The translations under genes and the position numbers were made by a program. The notes under the pieces are model-generated. The model was not told the DNA's origin and ran no database searches. It was given only the letters and a program-made list of their open reading frames with translations. Positions 33,501-44,400 of a stretch of 64,000 nucleotides of DNA are shown piece after piece. The stretch comes from Phialocephala subalpina (lineage: Eukaryota; Ascomycota; Leotiomycetes; Helotiales; Mollisiaceae), in NCBI GenBank assembly GCA_900073065.1, contig FJOG01000017.1, positions 926,149-990,148 on the forward strand, given 5' to 3'. Within the stretch, counting starts at the first letter, position 1; each line of letters begins with the position of its first letter.

Positions 33501-33667
33501 CGATAATGAAGCTCGTACGTCCAGGTATATCAATGCATGAGACAAGTATGGATAAGCTGCAGAACGGCACTGCAAAAAGGACGTTGGGCGTGAAACGCAG
33601 CATGAATGGGTGGGATAGTCGAAAGAACCAGGGCTTTAAGCCTCCAACGATGACACGACCCAGTTGA
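30579..33667 (+). CDS. srs2: ATP-dependent DNA helicase, UvrD/Srs2 type
   Basis: This 3'-5' superfamily 1 helicase is expected to strip Rad51 filaments and limit recombination at forks. Two exons (intron 31714-31784, phase 1) encode 1005 residues; the first ATG in frame is at 30579. Motifs in order are the Q motif LNQSQQAAV, Walker A AGPGSGKTHT (about 29-38), ATFTVKAAREM, LGTFHSIARRYL, IDEFQDTN, GDPDQSIYGFRAA, ALEENYRSS, TISTIHAAKGLEWPVVFIP and DTNEERRLLYVAMTRAK. The long C-terminal region (about 610-1005) is disordered and basic, and holds QGTLFGFL near 830, which fits a PCNA-binding box. Length and domain order match fungal Srs2. The closest alternative is a Pcr/UvrD-like helicase of other function. 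Confidence 0.9.
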
Positions 33668-35313
33668 ACGAGGTAATGTGGAAAGTGGGAGGTTTAGCAT
33701 GGTACGGCGTTTGGATAAGCCATGACACACTTGGCTGGATGTATGCTTTGTATATAACATATGTTTGTATTGCTGATGTATTTTTCAGAGTCCACAGGTA
33801 TTGAGGCTGGCACAGGTCCTGGGCTACGAAGGGACACTTTGATACGGGCGAGCGAGCGAGCTCGTTAAGAAAAAGGAAAAGCGAAAGCGAAGACCTTGAA
33901 GAGACGGCCATGAAACAAATGGACTGCCCTCACACTGCGCCGAATTTCACAAGAATCCAGCCTGTAGAGGCTATTGTGTCCGTCAGAACTGCCACTTCCC
34001 ATTTCATACTCCCAGATTTCCCAGTGTTTTCCTCGGAAGGAATATCATTTCGAAATATCCCAGAAATGAACCGCAGGTTTTGCTTTCATCCTTTTCAGGC
34101 ATGTAGAGGCACAGCATGAGATAAGAGCGGTAAGACGTGTTGGGAATATCCCACTTTTTTTTCTCCCACTGTACCGCACCGTACTTACTTCCCCTCAACA
34201 TCATTTCAGAAACAAGGTTCACCACTTACAAATTCCTTTACTCCGTACTATATTTGAATACGCCAAGAGACCAGTCTACGGTTCGAAGTTCAGTGAGCGC
34301 TCTTCGGCATCGTCGCCGATGTCGTCGTTGGTCATGAGGAGGTGGCCGCATCAAGATTAGATTTGATTCCTTTAAGAAGGCTTCGGATGGATGATTCCCG
34401 ATTCAGATCCACTGTTTGCATGTGATTGCAAGGGAGCCCTGTAGGGGGAGATGCTCTGAGTGGGCCGAGATTGGTCCAGACTTTGAGTTCTCGGGGTTGT
34501 TCCGAACTTCAGGGCTTGAGGATTGGCGTGGCTTCAGCGGTCTTGAGCCTCAGGGCTCATCCGAGAGAACGAGCCCGACATGATTACTCATAGCTGAACT
34601 TGGCACAACTGCAGCACAAAAGATCAAGCGTCACAACACGGAGTATTCCCTCACTGGCGGAAAGAAATGGCGCTTCGTGCCGTCCATGTGCTGCCCATGT
34701 GCTGCTGAAAACATCCTATTCAGGACACCTTGGGCTTGGACGACAAGACAGCCTCATAGCGCAGGACTGGTTACCTTGGATCTTTGACAGCTGGCGCCTG
34801 ACTCGACATCGTCTATTCATACCTGAACAGTGATTCAGATCTTATCTTCTCAATCTTCAGGGCTCTCCTGCGGCGTCTTGCCTTCCAATCAAACCTCTTG
34901 CATTTTCCATTCTTGCCTGAACTGCCTAAACAGTGCGGGTAAATTTGTCCTATTTCAAAGCACTCATCATCTCATGCTCTCACTGCTTCATCAGTCCGTC
35001 ATAGCCGTGTCTCGGTGATACCTACTCTTCTTTAGGAAGTCTACGCCCGAGAAGTCCAAGGGATTAATCGGCAATAACTCACTGTCACTGGCGCGCCACA
35101 CGTCCACCGACTGTTCACGCTATTTCATAGTCCGTTCACTATCATGTGGCTGACAGCGTAGGATAAAACCCCCGCAAAGGCACCGCAAAATCCCCACAAG
35201 ATGGCGCTGTCGGGATCGTGCAAGGTTGGCAAGCCTAAGCAAGGTCCCCCAAATAAACTGTGAACTCTCTCGTCAACGGCTCGCTCCCGTTCCACCACAA
35301 TGGTTCCGTCAAG
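33668..35313. other. Intergenic region, nothing recognised
   Basis: This is 1.6 kb between the Srs2-like gene and the dual-finger regulator. Only short frames are present, and there is a CGAGCGAGCGAG-like microsatellite near 33848. No RNA gene or mobile element was recognised. The last part presumably holds the regulator's promoter. Confidence 0.35.
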
Positions 35314-37665
35314 ATGGAGGCTCAGAGCCTGTCGACATGTAATCAATGTGGCAAGAAATTCCAGAGGAAAGCCCATCTCTTGCGACACCAGCAGCAACGT
35401 GAGTACATCTAGCAAACGGGTTTTATGCGTCTGCAATGCGGCTGCTGATATCGGCAAACAGATTCCGGAGATAGGCCGTACAGCTGTAAATTCTGCTCCA
35501 AGACTTTCAAGCGCAGGTGAGTCCTCAGCCCTCCGATATCAATCGGAATAACCCCCGCTGACCATATACTTCCTGCAGCGATGTTTTGCGAGACCATTTC
35601 AGTCGATGCGAGAAAAGGGGGTCGTCAGCAATACCGAGTTCGCTGGAAAGAGGCAGAAAACGGCATGCATGCGACGAGTGCTCGAGGCTGAAAGTCAAGT
35701 GCGACAACAATGTACCCTGTCGCAAATGCACAGAATTTGGGAGGAAATGTATCAAGACTCGGCCTCCAGGTGAGTCCACTTGTACTGGATGCTGTGGAAA
35801 GGAGACTGACGTTTGCGACAATAGCTACAGCATCGAGCCCGGAAGAGACCCCGAACCCCTCCACCCCAGATACTGGCTCAGACCGAAATTCGATTGGATT
35901 CTTGCTTAATTGCCCGAGCGAGACGGATTTCATACAGGAATTTCCCAAATCGACAACTTTGTCCCCGAACAATAAACCGGATGGCTTCACAAATCTGGCG
36001 CCTCCGGGACGGCACTTTGAACAGATGGGAGACATGGCGAATGGCGCCTCAGTATACCAGGAATATGGACACATGATACAGGAGAATAATCTGGACGTCT
36101 TCCTCCAACAACTGGACTTCTCGAATTTCGAGCATCAAACGAACAATTGGCAGATGCCAGGAGAGAATATAATATTATGGTCAGGGCCAGACGCGCCTTT
36201 CCTTGACCGGGCCGTGCTTGAACAGAAGGCTTTCGAGATCAAGTCAAAGTTGAAGTTTGCGCCACATATCATGAACCCACCACATCCACCACCTCCGGAG
36301 ATCCTGGAGGCGCTTGAGTCAATTACTGCAGACAATATTGCTGCGTGGATCAAATTGTACTTCCGGCATTGGCATAAACATGCGCCTCTGATTCACGAAG
36401 CGACGTTCAACCCATGCAATGCTGCGATTCCTTTGGTTCTTGCGTTAGTGGGTCTGGGAGCTATGGTGAGTGTGTCGTGGGAGGTTTACGTGAAGACAGG
36501 CTAATATACTTGGCAGTATTCAAAAGAGCCCGAACATGTCGCAAAAGTCAAAGCGTTGTTGGACACTATCGAGTGGTACATATTCTCCATTCCGGGCTTG
36601 AGTGACGAGTATGAGTTGCAGAGCCGAATATACGTTAAACAGGGGGAGACTGTTTCCCAAGAATGGCAGCAATATCAGCTAGAAGAGCTGCAAGGCGCCT
36701 ACCTCACGGTTGTATTACAGTACTGGACGGGTAACCCTACTGCCCGAACAAGAGTCCGTCAACAGAGATTTCCAAGAGTGGTTGCCGTAAGTCAATGAAT
36801 CTAAAACTACTCAAGTAGTGCTGACCTTGAAAGATTTTCCATCATCTGGAGGTGTTGACAATGCAGCATGCGCCGGACTACGAGATCAAGGACCAAGCGA
36901 CATTCAAAGAATGGATACTAAAAGAATCGTTCATCCGGTAAGACAATACCATGATTCTATTGATCGAATGCTAACGACGAGGTAGAACGGCAACATTAGC
37001 AGTCATGCTTGATCATGCATTCGGTATATTCAACAATGTGCCGCCGCGAATTCAATGGGCTGAGATCGACCTTACGTTCCCTTCCGACGACCAGTTCTTC
37101 AAGACCGCAAATTTCGATGATATGGTCGCGAAATCTGTACAGCCAAAACGAAGTATGAAGATCAAGGACGCATTTCAGAGGCTTTTCGCTCCACTAGCAT
37201 CGGCAGAACAGGATCTAGGGGCTCTGCGACAGGGAGTACTGACTGCTCTTGATATGCAGATGCTCATTCATTGTTCGTTATTTCTTTGCATAAAGCCATG
37301 CCTCTTCCAATGCTGACACGAAAATAGTCCTCTACACGCACGTCTGGTCCTCCACATTCTCGAATCCAATATCCTCGCTGCCAGGAACGAACATCCAGCT
37401 GCTCACCGCGCCCTTTAAAACCGCCATACACAACTGGAAAATCATCTGGGACGAAATCAAAGCGTCAGCATTGGAAACGGAGTGGAACAAGCTAGGCTTT
37501 CAGAGAACAGCTGAGACGTACTACGATGCCGTAAAGTCGGTTTTGGGAGTGTTCGAGAAGAGAGATGGAAAGTTTCCGCCGATACCGAGTGACTGTGAGA
37601 AGGGGAGCCATTTGAAGAGGTTGTTGAGTTTTTGGGAGTTAGAGGAATTACATATGGAGAGGTAA
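35314..37665 (+). CDS. Transcription factor with C2H2 fingers plus Zn2Cys6 cluster and fungal_trans domain
   Basis: This is a nuclear regulator with eight exons and 656 residues. Introns are 35399-35461, 35517-35578, 35770-35824, 36466-36516, 36787-36833, 36938-36985 and 37273-37327; all phases close. Residues 9-29 form a C2H2 finger (CNQCGKKFQRKAHLLRH). Residues 37-57 form a second, ending in Cys (CKFCSKTFKRSDVLRDHFSRC). A Zn2Cys6 cluster follows with Cys at 78, 81, 88, 94, 97 and 104. The middle and C-terminal parts (DNIAAWIKLYFRHWHKHAPLIHEATF, then LVLALVGLGAMYSKEPE) match the fungal-specific transcription factor domain. An ATG at 35300 in another frame precedes the start. The target genes cannot be inferred from context. 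Confidence 0.88.
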
Positions 37666-38536
37666 TGTCTATATCTGGATCCTTTGGAGTTGGGGGTAGA
37701 GGTCAAAGCCATATACACGGAGGCTGGCGCAATTCTTGCATAATTGGTGTGTTATGGCACGGCGTTATCGAGAGCATGAATGAAGCATTAGCATTTGAGC
37801 TTTGCTTGACACATATACAAATTTGTCATAACGAGTCGTCCTTTATTGCTCCTCAACCTTTGCCCCGAGAAATATCTGTTGGCGCATTGTCTAGAGTCGC
37901 CAAATCCTCCATCCTATCACTCCATTATCTTCAGAGTGGCTCGAGTCCTTGCCCGCTTCTTCAACTCAATATTTACTACAATCATTGTTGTGTCCATCAA
38001 GCGTCAACTATGTGGACCTTTTGCATTCGAGTTCGCAACATGTGAGATTTTGCCGAGTATCTGGTTCTGTTTTACGAAGCTGTTGAGGCTTGAAAGTCTG
38101 ACGAGCTGGTAAGGGGTCGCTCGCTAATTCCAGGAGGCTCGTTCGGTCGAAAGTCGCCTGCTGTTGATGCCGCTGATGTTTGGTAGACGCAAATATTGTT
38201 CCGTTTTCCAAGGTATCTAGTAAATCAATGTGATAAATTGAGAAAGAACAGAAGGTGTCCTTGGTGCGCCTTCCGAAGATGGCCGTGGAGCAAAAGCCTC
38301 AGAAAGCACGTGATAGTCAGATCTAGCTGTAGATAGCCTAGCCTCTCGGCAAACGTGACTCCCTTACGAAACTCGACGCAACTCTTCAACCGTATCATCC
38401 TTCGACCATGCTTTGGATTTGCATCACACGTTACTACTCCTCACGAATCTTACCCCCAAAGTAAAAGTCTCTCGATCGCCTTCCAAGCTCGTCCACTTGT
38501 GCGACATTAGTGTCAAAGCACAGTAATCACAGCGCA
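37666..38536. other. Intergenic region, nothing recognised
   Basis: This 871-bp stretch lies between two plus-strand genes (the regulator and the BTB gene). No frame with family motifs, no clear repeat and no RNA gene were seen. Confidence 0.35.
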
Positions 38537-39350
38537 ATGGCATCCGCATCGCATGCCAATAAACCTCCCATGCTCAGCCCTGAGTGAGTCTCTCGGCCTT
38601 GTCCACACGTACTTCTGGCAGTGAAAGAATGAGTCTGATCTGAACCATAGAACATTGGGCGGCGAGATTGTCAGGATTTACGTCGGTCCAAAGAGGAAGG
38701 CATTCACGATCCACAAGAAGCCTCTTTGTGATAGGTCCGAATACTTCAACGCCGCCTTCAACAGTGGTTTTCAGGAAGGATCCGCAAACGAGATGCACCT
38801 CCCTGAAGATACACCCGTCGATTTCACCAACCTCGTCAACTACATCTACCAAGATCGCCTACCATCCTTCCCAGCCGAGGAATATACACCAGATTTCAAA
38901 GGTAGCCAAGGCTTCACAAGAGATCACCTCTATCCGCTATTCCTATTTGCAGAGAAGCTCTGCATTAACGATCTGGCCAATAGAGTCATGGACGACATCC
39001 AGGATATCCATCTTAAGTACAATCGCGTTCTAAGCAATGCTCGAATTTTGACCATCTATCGCACAACCCATGAAAACAGCAAATTTCGTCTCTACTCGAT
39101 GTTGAACCTGGTACGAAACTCTGTCACGGCACATGATAATGGATCGTGGTGTGAAAAGAGGATCCCCTTATTCACAGAAATAACAGACATAGCAGTTGAC
39201 TTTGCGACTGCTGCGTGCAGGTATGCCGCAAAATTTGCTGCAGACCAGCACCTGGATCCACGTATTCGAGATGATAAGACGATCTTCGGCAAATGTTTCT
39301 TTCATACTCACACAGACAAGGAGGTCTGTCACTTAAAGATCCACGAGTAG
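38537..39350 (+). CDS. BTB/POZ domain protein
   Basis: Two exons (intron 38584-38650, GTGAGT to CATAG, phase 2) encode 248 residues from MASASHANKPPMLSPE. A single BTB/POZ fold occupies about 20-130: GGEIVRIYVGPKRKAFTIHKKPLCDRSEYFNAAF, with the typical HKKPLCDRS turn, then FQEGSANEMHLPEDTPVDFTNLVNYIYQDRLP and LYPLFLFAEKLCINDLANRVMDDI. No zinc finger, Kelch or MATH domain is attached. Short fungal BTB-only proteins of this layout are common, expanded families, possibly cullin-3 adaptors; that role is inference. The C-terminus (CRYAAKFAADQHLDPR) is helical and of unknown use. Confidence 0.85.
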
Positions 39351-39960
39351 GAAGGCAAGATTATTCAATTGCCTAAGCACGATAACCCAAACGGATGTTC
39401 TCAAACGACAACATTGTTAAGTTTAGTCTAGTGGTCATGTCTCAGGTAGGTATCGCTAGGAATCTTGCGACCACTCACAAGTTAATAGCTCAACAGAGTT
39501 ACCAAACTTCCAGCCTCGTTGGGTGGTTCTTAGCCAACCTTTCTTCGAATAATAGAGGACGAGGATCACGGTACTAACGCCAAACAGAGTGAAGAACTTC
39601 ATCCCAGTTCTCATTATCCTTGCGAAGCGACAGACTCAAAGTGCTGTTCAGATTCGATGGACCCCCAGAACACTTCTCGGAAGCGGATAGAATCCAGCAG
39701 TTGACCAGAGAAGCAGGTCACCTTCACAAGGATAGTCGCACAACCTTCAGTCAACATCGTAGCCAATGCGACACCTCGTCAGGTGGTGAAAAATATCACT
39801 GGAATTACAAGTAAAATGCACCAGAACATCTTTTTCCCGCTAAGTTTCAGTGTCTTGTGTTTCATTTCACTTCAAATAGGAAAAAGTACCATTCAAACAC
39901 GCATCGATTTGTATCGCCCGGCTTCAATACCCATTCCAACTCCTCAATCCTTTCGCCCAT
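39351..39960. other. Convergent intergenic region, nothing recognised
   Basis: This lies between the BTB gene stop and the DUF6594-like gene end. No coding signature or repeat was recognised. Confidence 0.35.
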
Positions 39961-40821
39961 TCATCTGTTCTCCCATTCCAACCCACCTCCAACTCCATCA
40001 CCGACCACTCGTCCCAACAAACACAACCAAAACAGCCGCATAAATAGCGTAGCAGCCACCGTCTCCGTATTACTCGCCCTGACACCAAACGCCAACCATC
40101 CCGCGAAGCACATCACCGCAACACTCGTCGTAACAAGACTCTTCATCACGCTCTTATTCAAACTCATAACCACGACGGGGACAACCAATGCTGCTCCTGC
40201 TCCGAAGGAAATGATCAACCTTGCTAGTTTATCGACGAAGGGAGAGATTTCTTCGGGAGGCAGGCGCTCAACGAATTCGCCGGCATGGTGCTCTTCCTCC
40301 GAGTCTGTCCAGCTAGCTAGCGAGGAAGACAACGGGAGAGGAAGATGCGGAGCGGGTCATGTGGAATGGCAGGGGCGGGGCGGAGGGTGCGAAAGCGTGA
40401 GTTGAATGGTTGGGAGGGCAGGAGACCGACGGATGGAAAGGACTCTAAAAGGCCTTGATACCGGTCTCTCCGTTCTGTACCCCGTCAATTCTGCGAGGGA
40501 AGTCATGTATTCGTAATTCTTGATTGCGGTTGCTGCGACTCCCAATCAGAAGGAACAATTGCATCGGGTAACGAGGTGCTTACTGTATTCGCGGAGCGTG
40601 GAGCGCAAGGTTAGGAGCTGATCGTTGGAGGCAGATTCGGTCTTCGAGATTGCTCCGCTCTGCCTTGCATGTTCATTTTGCAGCTCTGAAATGTTTATTC
40701 GTTGCAGAGTTCGGAATTCGAGGAAATGAGGCTCTCGAATTTCACGTGAATATTTGTAAATCCTCCTGCTATAGTCGTCGCCCGCAAGTTTGTCGGCACT
40801 GTTGAGATTATGCACTAACAT
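39961..40821 (-). CDS. DUF6594-like membrane protein with an unresolved internal stop
   Basis: The start is the ATG at 40821. Exon 1 (40584-40821) encodes EPHFLEFRTLQRINISELQNE and a helical segment to LREY. An intron at 40533-40583 joins it to TTAIKNYEYMTSLAELTGYRTERP. Both pieces resemble the N-terminal helices of fungal DUF6594 proteins. The same frame then meets TGA at 40357-40359. It resumes to SWTDSEEEHHAGEFVERLPPEEISPFVDKLARLIISF and a two-to-three-helix membrane domain (AGAALVVPVVVMSL, TTSVAVMCFAGWLAFGVRA), which is the DUF6594 C-terminal pattern. The two halves are in frame across the TGA. I found only weak splice sites (donor GTCGGT, acceptor GCTAG) that would remove it. The gene may be disabled. 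Confidence 0.5.
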
Positions 40822-41461
40822 GTTTGATTAATCAGCATAATTTAGCTGAATAGTTAGAAGATTATGTGCAGCAGTTGATGGTGCTGAAGTCCAAATTTGA
40901 GCATTACCGCTCTTCATTCTTGTACCAAGATGTGGCTGGCTGAAGCGGCAGTGACATGCAGGCAGATAACCTTACACCACCTGCCAAGTTGCCACAGATA
41001 TCTATGCTCATCGCAAAAGAGGGCAGCTAACTCAAAGAAAATGTCGTATTTCACCAGAGCAGCACAGTACCTTGGTTGGCGGGAAGCATTTGTTTTGATC
41101 CCCTGGGATGATAGGAATCACATCAACTTCAAAATCATAGTCAGACGAGGGCTTAATATCATCGTAGACCTGGAGACGAGACAAGGCTGGGAGAGTGGGA
41201 CCGCAGAAAGCACTCATTCTAAAAAGCCCAGCACCATTCACTCAAGTGAAATGAACACTGAAAGCATCTTTGATACCTCTAATTTTTCGACCCACGCATC
41301 TATATATACACCAAACCCATCTAATTTTACGTTCATACATGCTTCGCTCATCGACGATAGGATATAATACTTATAACATATGAACAAACAAAAACTTTTC
41401 ACCACGAAAAGAACAGTACTGAACAATACCACTAATACCATACCAACACCTGATCCAACAT
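40822..41461. other. Intergenic region between the DUF6594 gene and the 3' end of the ABC transporter
   Basis: A 156-codon plus-strand frame crosses this stretch, but it begins without an ATG and has no recognised motif. It is probably UTR and spacer sequence. Nothing else was recognised. Confidence 0.35.
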
Positions 41462-44400
41462 CTATCTGCGGTTGAAATTAAGGTATCTCGACTGTTAACC
41501 CTGTTAGCATCTCATCAAGTAACAAGAAAGGAGAAGGAACTTACACCCAAAAACAAAAAGACTAAATTGCTCCCAATAAACGCAATCAAGATCCCCAAAT
41601 CCCTCCACCGATTCGAGAAATCCAATCCAAGCGCCTCATAGAACTGATCTCCAACTTTATAAGCACAGTATTCACACGCACTCGTCGCGTTGTTAACGAT
41701 ATACCCAAGACCGCCTCTCTCAAAGAAAGGTCCCATGTAATCCCCACAAGTCTGGCCTGATGGAGCGGAGAAATGTTGAAGCTCATTAGTACTGCAAGTC
41801 ACTTCTCGGCCGTGAAGTTCGGTGACGACCATACCGCCAATAAGACGTGTGAAGGGATCGAGCTGGTAGAGCCATGCGCGCCAGAACTTGGGGATTTGAG
41901 GTTTCGGGATCGTGACGCCGCAGAAGAGGGCGAATGTGATGATGATGAATGGATTCAGCAGGGCGGAAATGAAGGGACTGGGGGTGATAGCTGCTACCAT
42001 CTGACCGAGAGTCACCGAGAAGAGTTCAGTGATCAACACCATGAGAAACTGATATCCGGCTCTTGAAGTACCGTGCTGAAATCCTGGCATGTAGTAGAGC
42101 GGAAGGAAGAACCCGACTGCGCAGAGGATCGAGTACGGCATCTCTGCAACGACGAGAGAGGAAGCGAATGCGAACTGGCCGTACATTTTCGAGGAGGCTT
42201 CACGATAGTAGATCATTCGTGACATGGCGTATTTGGGCTCGACTTGTGCGAGAATGAGGGCGGGGAGCACAGTGACCTGGAAGATGACGAACACTCGGTA
42301 TTGAAGTGACTGTCGAGAGTCATTGAGGTTCAGGTATGCGAGACCGGTCAGGAGAGCGATGATGACGTGGTTGAAGAGACGAGTGAAGCCGTAGTTGGGA
42401 GAGCGCCAGAAGGCGAGGTTTGTGCGCTTTTGAACGACCTTAAGCTGGTGACTGAGAGGAGTGGCGAATTCGCGTTCGTCGTTCTTGAAGTTGCTACCGA
42501 CTGCTGCTAGACGTTCTGTCTTCAGCTGCGAGATACGATCTTTGATGTTGGCTAGTTCGGGGGAGTCTGCAAAGATTTCGGCCCAGTCTCGGTTGCCTAC
42601 TCTGGGGGCCTGGCCTGCTCCTATTGCATCAAGCATATATCTAGACCGGGTGTCAGTATTTGCTATCCAGATCGCGGAAACTTTACTTACTCGGCGGGGT
42701 TAGCGTCAGGAGGACAATCAGCTCCATGTCTCCGGAGATAGTCAAGCAGAACACATGCATCCTTTCCGATATCACCGAAGTAAACTGTCTGTCCACCACG
42801 CTGGAGCAACAAAAGACGATCGAAGTTCTCGAATAGAGCAGCATTAGGTTGATGGATAGTGCAAAGAATAGCTTGACCGGCACTTGCAAGTTTCTTCAAG
42901 AATCGGACAATGTTGAATGCAGATTGTGAGTCAAGACCAGAAGTAGGTTCGTCCAAGAATAGCAGGAGTTCCGGCTTAGCAGCAAGTTCGACACCGATGG
43001 TAACACGCTTGCGCTGTTCGACGGCCAGACCTGATTCTGGGTCGCCAATAATAGCATCGGCCTGACGATCTCCGAGTCAGTATAGTTCTTTCGGACGGTT
43101 TACAAAGTCCCAAGAGTAGTGGAACACTTACCATGTCTTCCATCTCCAAAAGACTGAGAACTTCTTCAACGTATGCATACTTCTCCGCTTGAGAAACTTC
43201 GAAAGGTTGACGTAGGTCGGCTGAGAATCGGAGAGCTTCACGGACAGTCTGAGTCGGTTCATGTACATCCAGCTGTTCAGCATAAGAAGTTCCGCGCTGG
43301 AATGCGGTTCCTGGAGCAATACCATCGACAAGGACATCACCGGAGATGACACCAATATTCTTTCGTGCAGCCAAGACATCAAGCAGAGTCGTCTTTCCGG
43401 CACCGGAAGCTCCCATGAGAGCAGTCAGCTCACCAGGTCGAACGTATCCATAGATGTTGTTGAGAAGTCGCAATTCTCCTGATGGAGTTGGGACATCATA
43501 GTTCAATCCCTCCCAGGTCAGGACAGCCTTGGAGTTAATGTTGATCTCGGAACCGGCGGCCTCACCTTTTGTAGATCTGCGTTGGTCTCTCTTCTGGACA
43601 AGAGCGGCGTTGAGCTCATCTCGCTCCTTATTCGGCTTTTGGAAGACCTTTGCAGCATTGCCACCCGCCCCAAATGTGAGCCATTCGCCCAATGTCGAAT
43701 TGGTGATCAAGAAGACGGCAATCAAAGCCATAATGATTCCGAAGTTGCGCCATAGCTCATCTGGCTTGTAGGAGAATCCATCGGTAATGTAGGCAGATCC
43801 GGAGATTTGATCAGTGCCAGCAACACTTCCTGCAAGAGTACAGACTTGATTAGCGATACTAGTATAGCCTGGTCCAGAAGGAACCAAAGACTCGTCGGTA
43901 CAAGTCAACGTAAGTCTACTAAATTCGTTCTCCATAAGAGCTGAAAAGCCAAGGCCAAGAGCATTGATCCAGTAAATCCATCGAAGCCAGACTTTCTCGG
44001 ATTGGTATTGGATAATATATCCTGAAGTGATGACGAACAATGTGATAATCGTGGCGGCGAACTTGATAGCGTAATCAAAGTCTGGACAAAGGCAACCAAC
44101 GGTTCTGAAGAACAAAGTCATGGCAAGATAACCACTGACAATGATCAGATAGAAGGTGAAGAACGCTCCAGCATCTCGGACGAGACCGCACATGAAGTAG
44201 ACGATTACTGAGAAAACGAAGATCTGGATGGCAGAGAAGGCAGTGTCCACAATGATCTGAGCAATCCAGAGAGCGGAAGGTCGATGAAACGTATAGGCTT
44301 TGTGCTTGTTGACAATCGGACGGCCAATCATAGTACTAGCCAATTCGGAGAATGCTTGGAAAGCATTGAAGAGCAAAGAGATGAAGAGAAGACCACCTCG

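Noticed and set aside
35300..35551. Plus-strand frame beginning at the ATG 14 bp upstream of the dual-finger regulator
   Set aside because: It is a different frame that runs through the first intron. The chosen frame gives intact zinc-finger motifs.
40897..41367. 156-codon plus-strand frame downstream of the ABC transporter
   Set aside because: It starts with TTG rather than ATG and shows low-complexity Ser/Asn/Thr-rich sequence. It is probably UTR or spacer.
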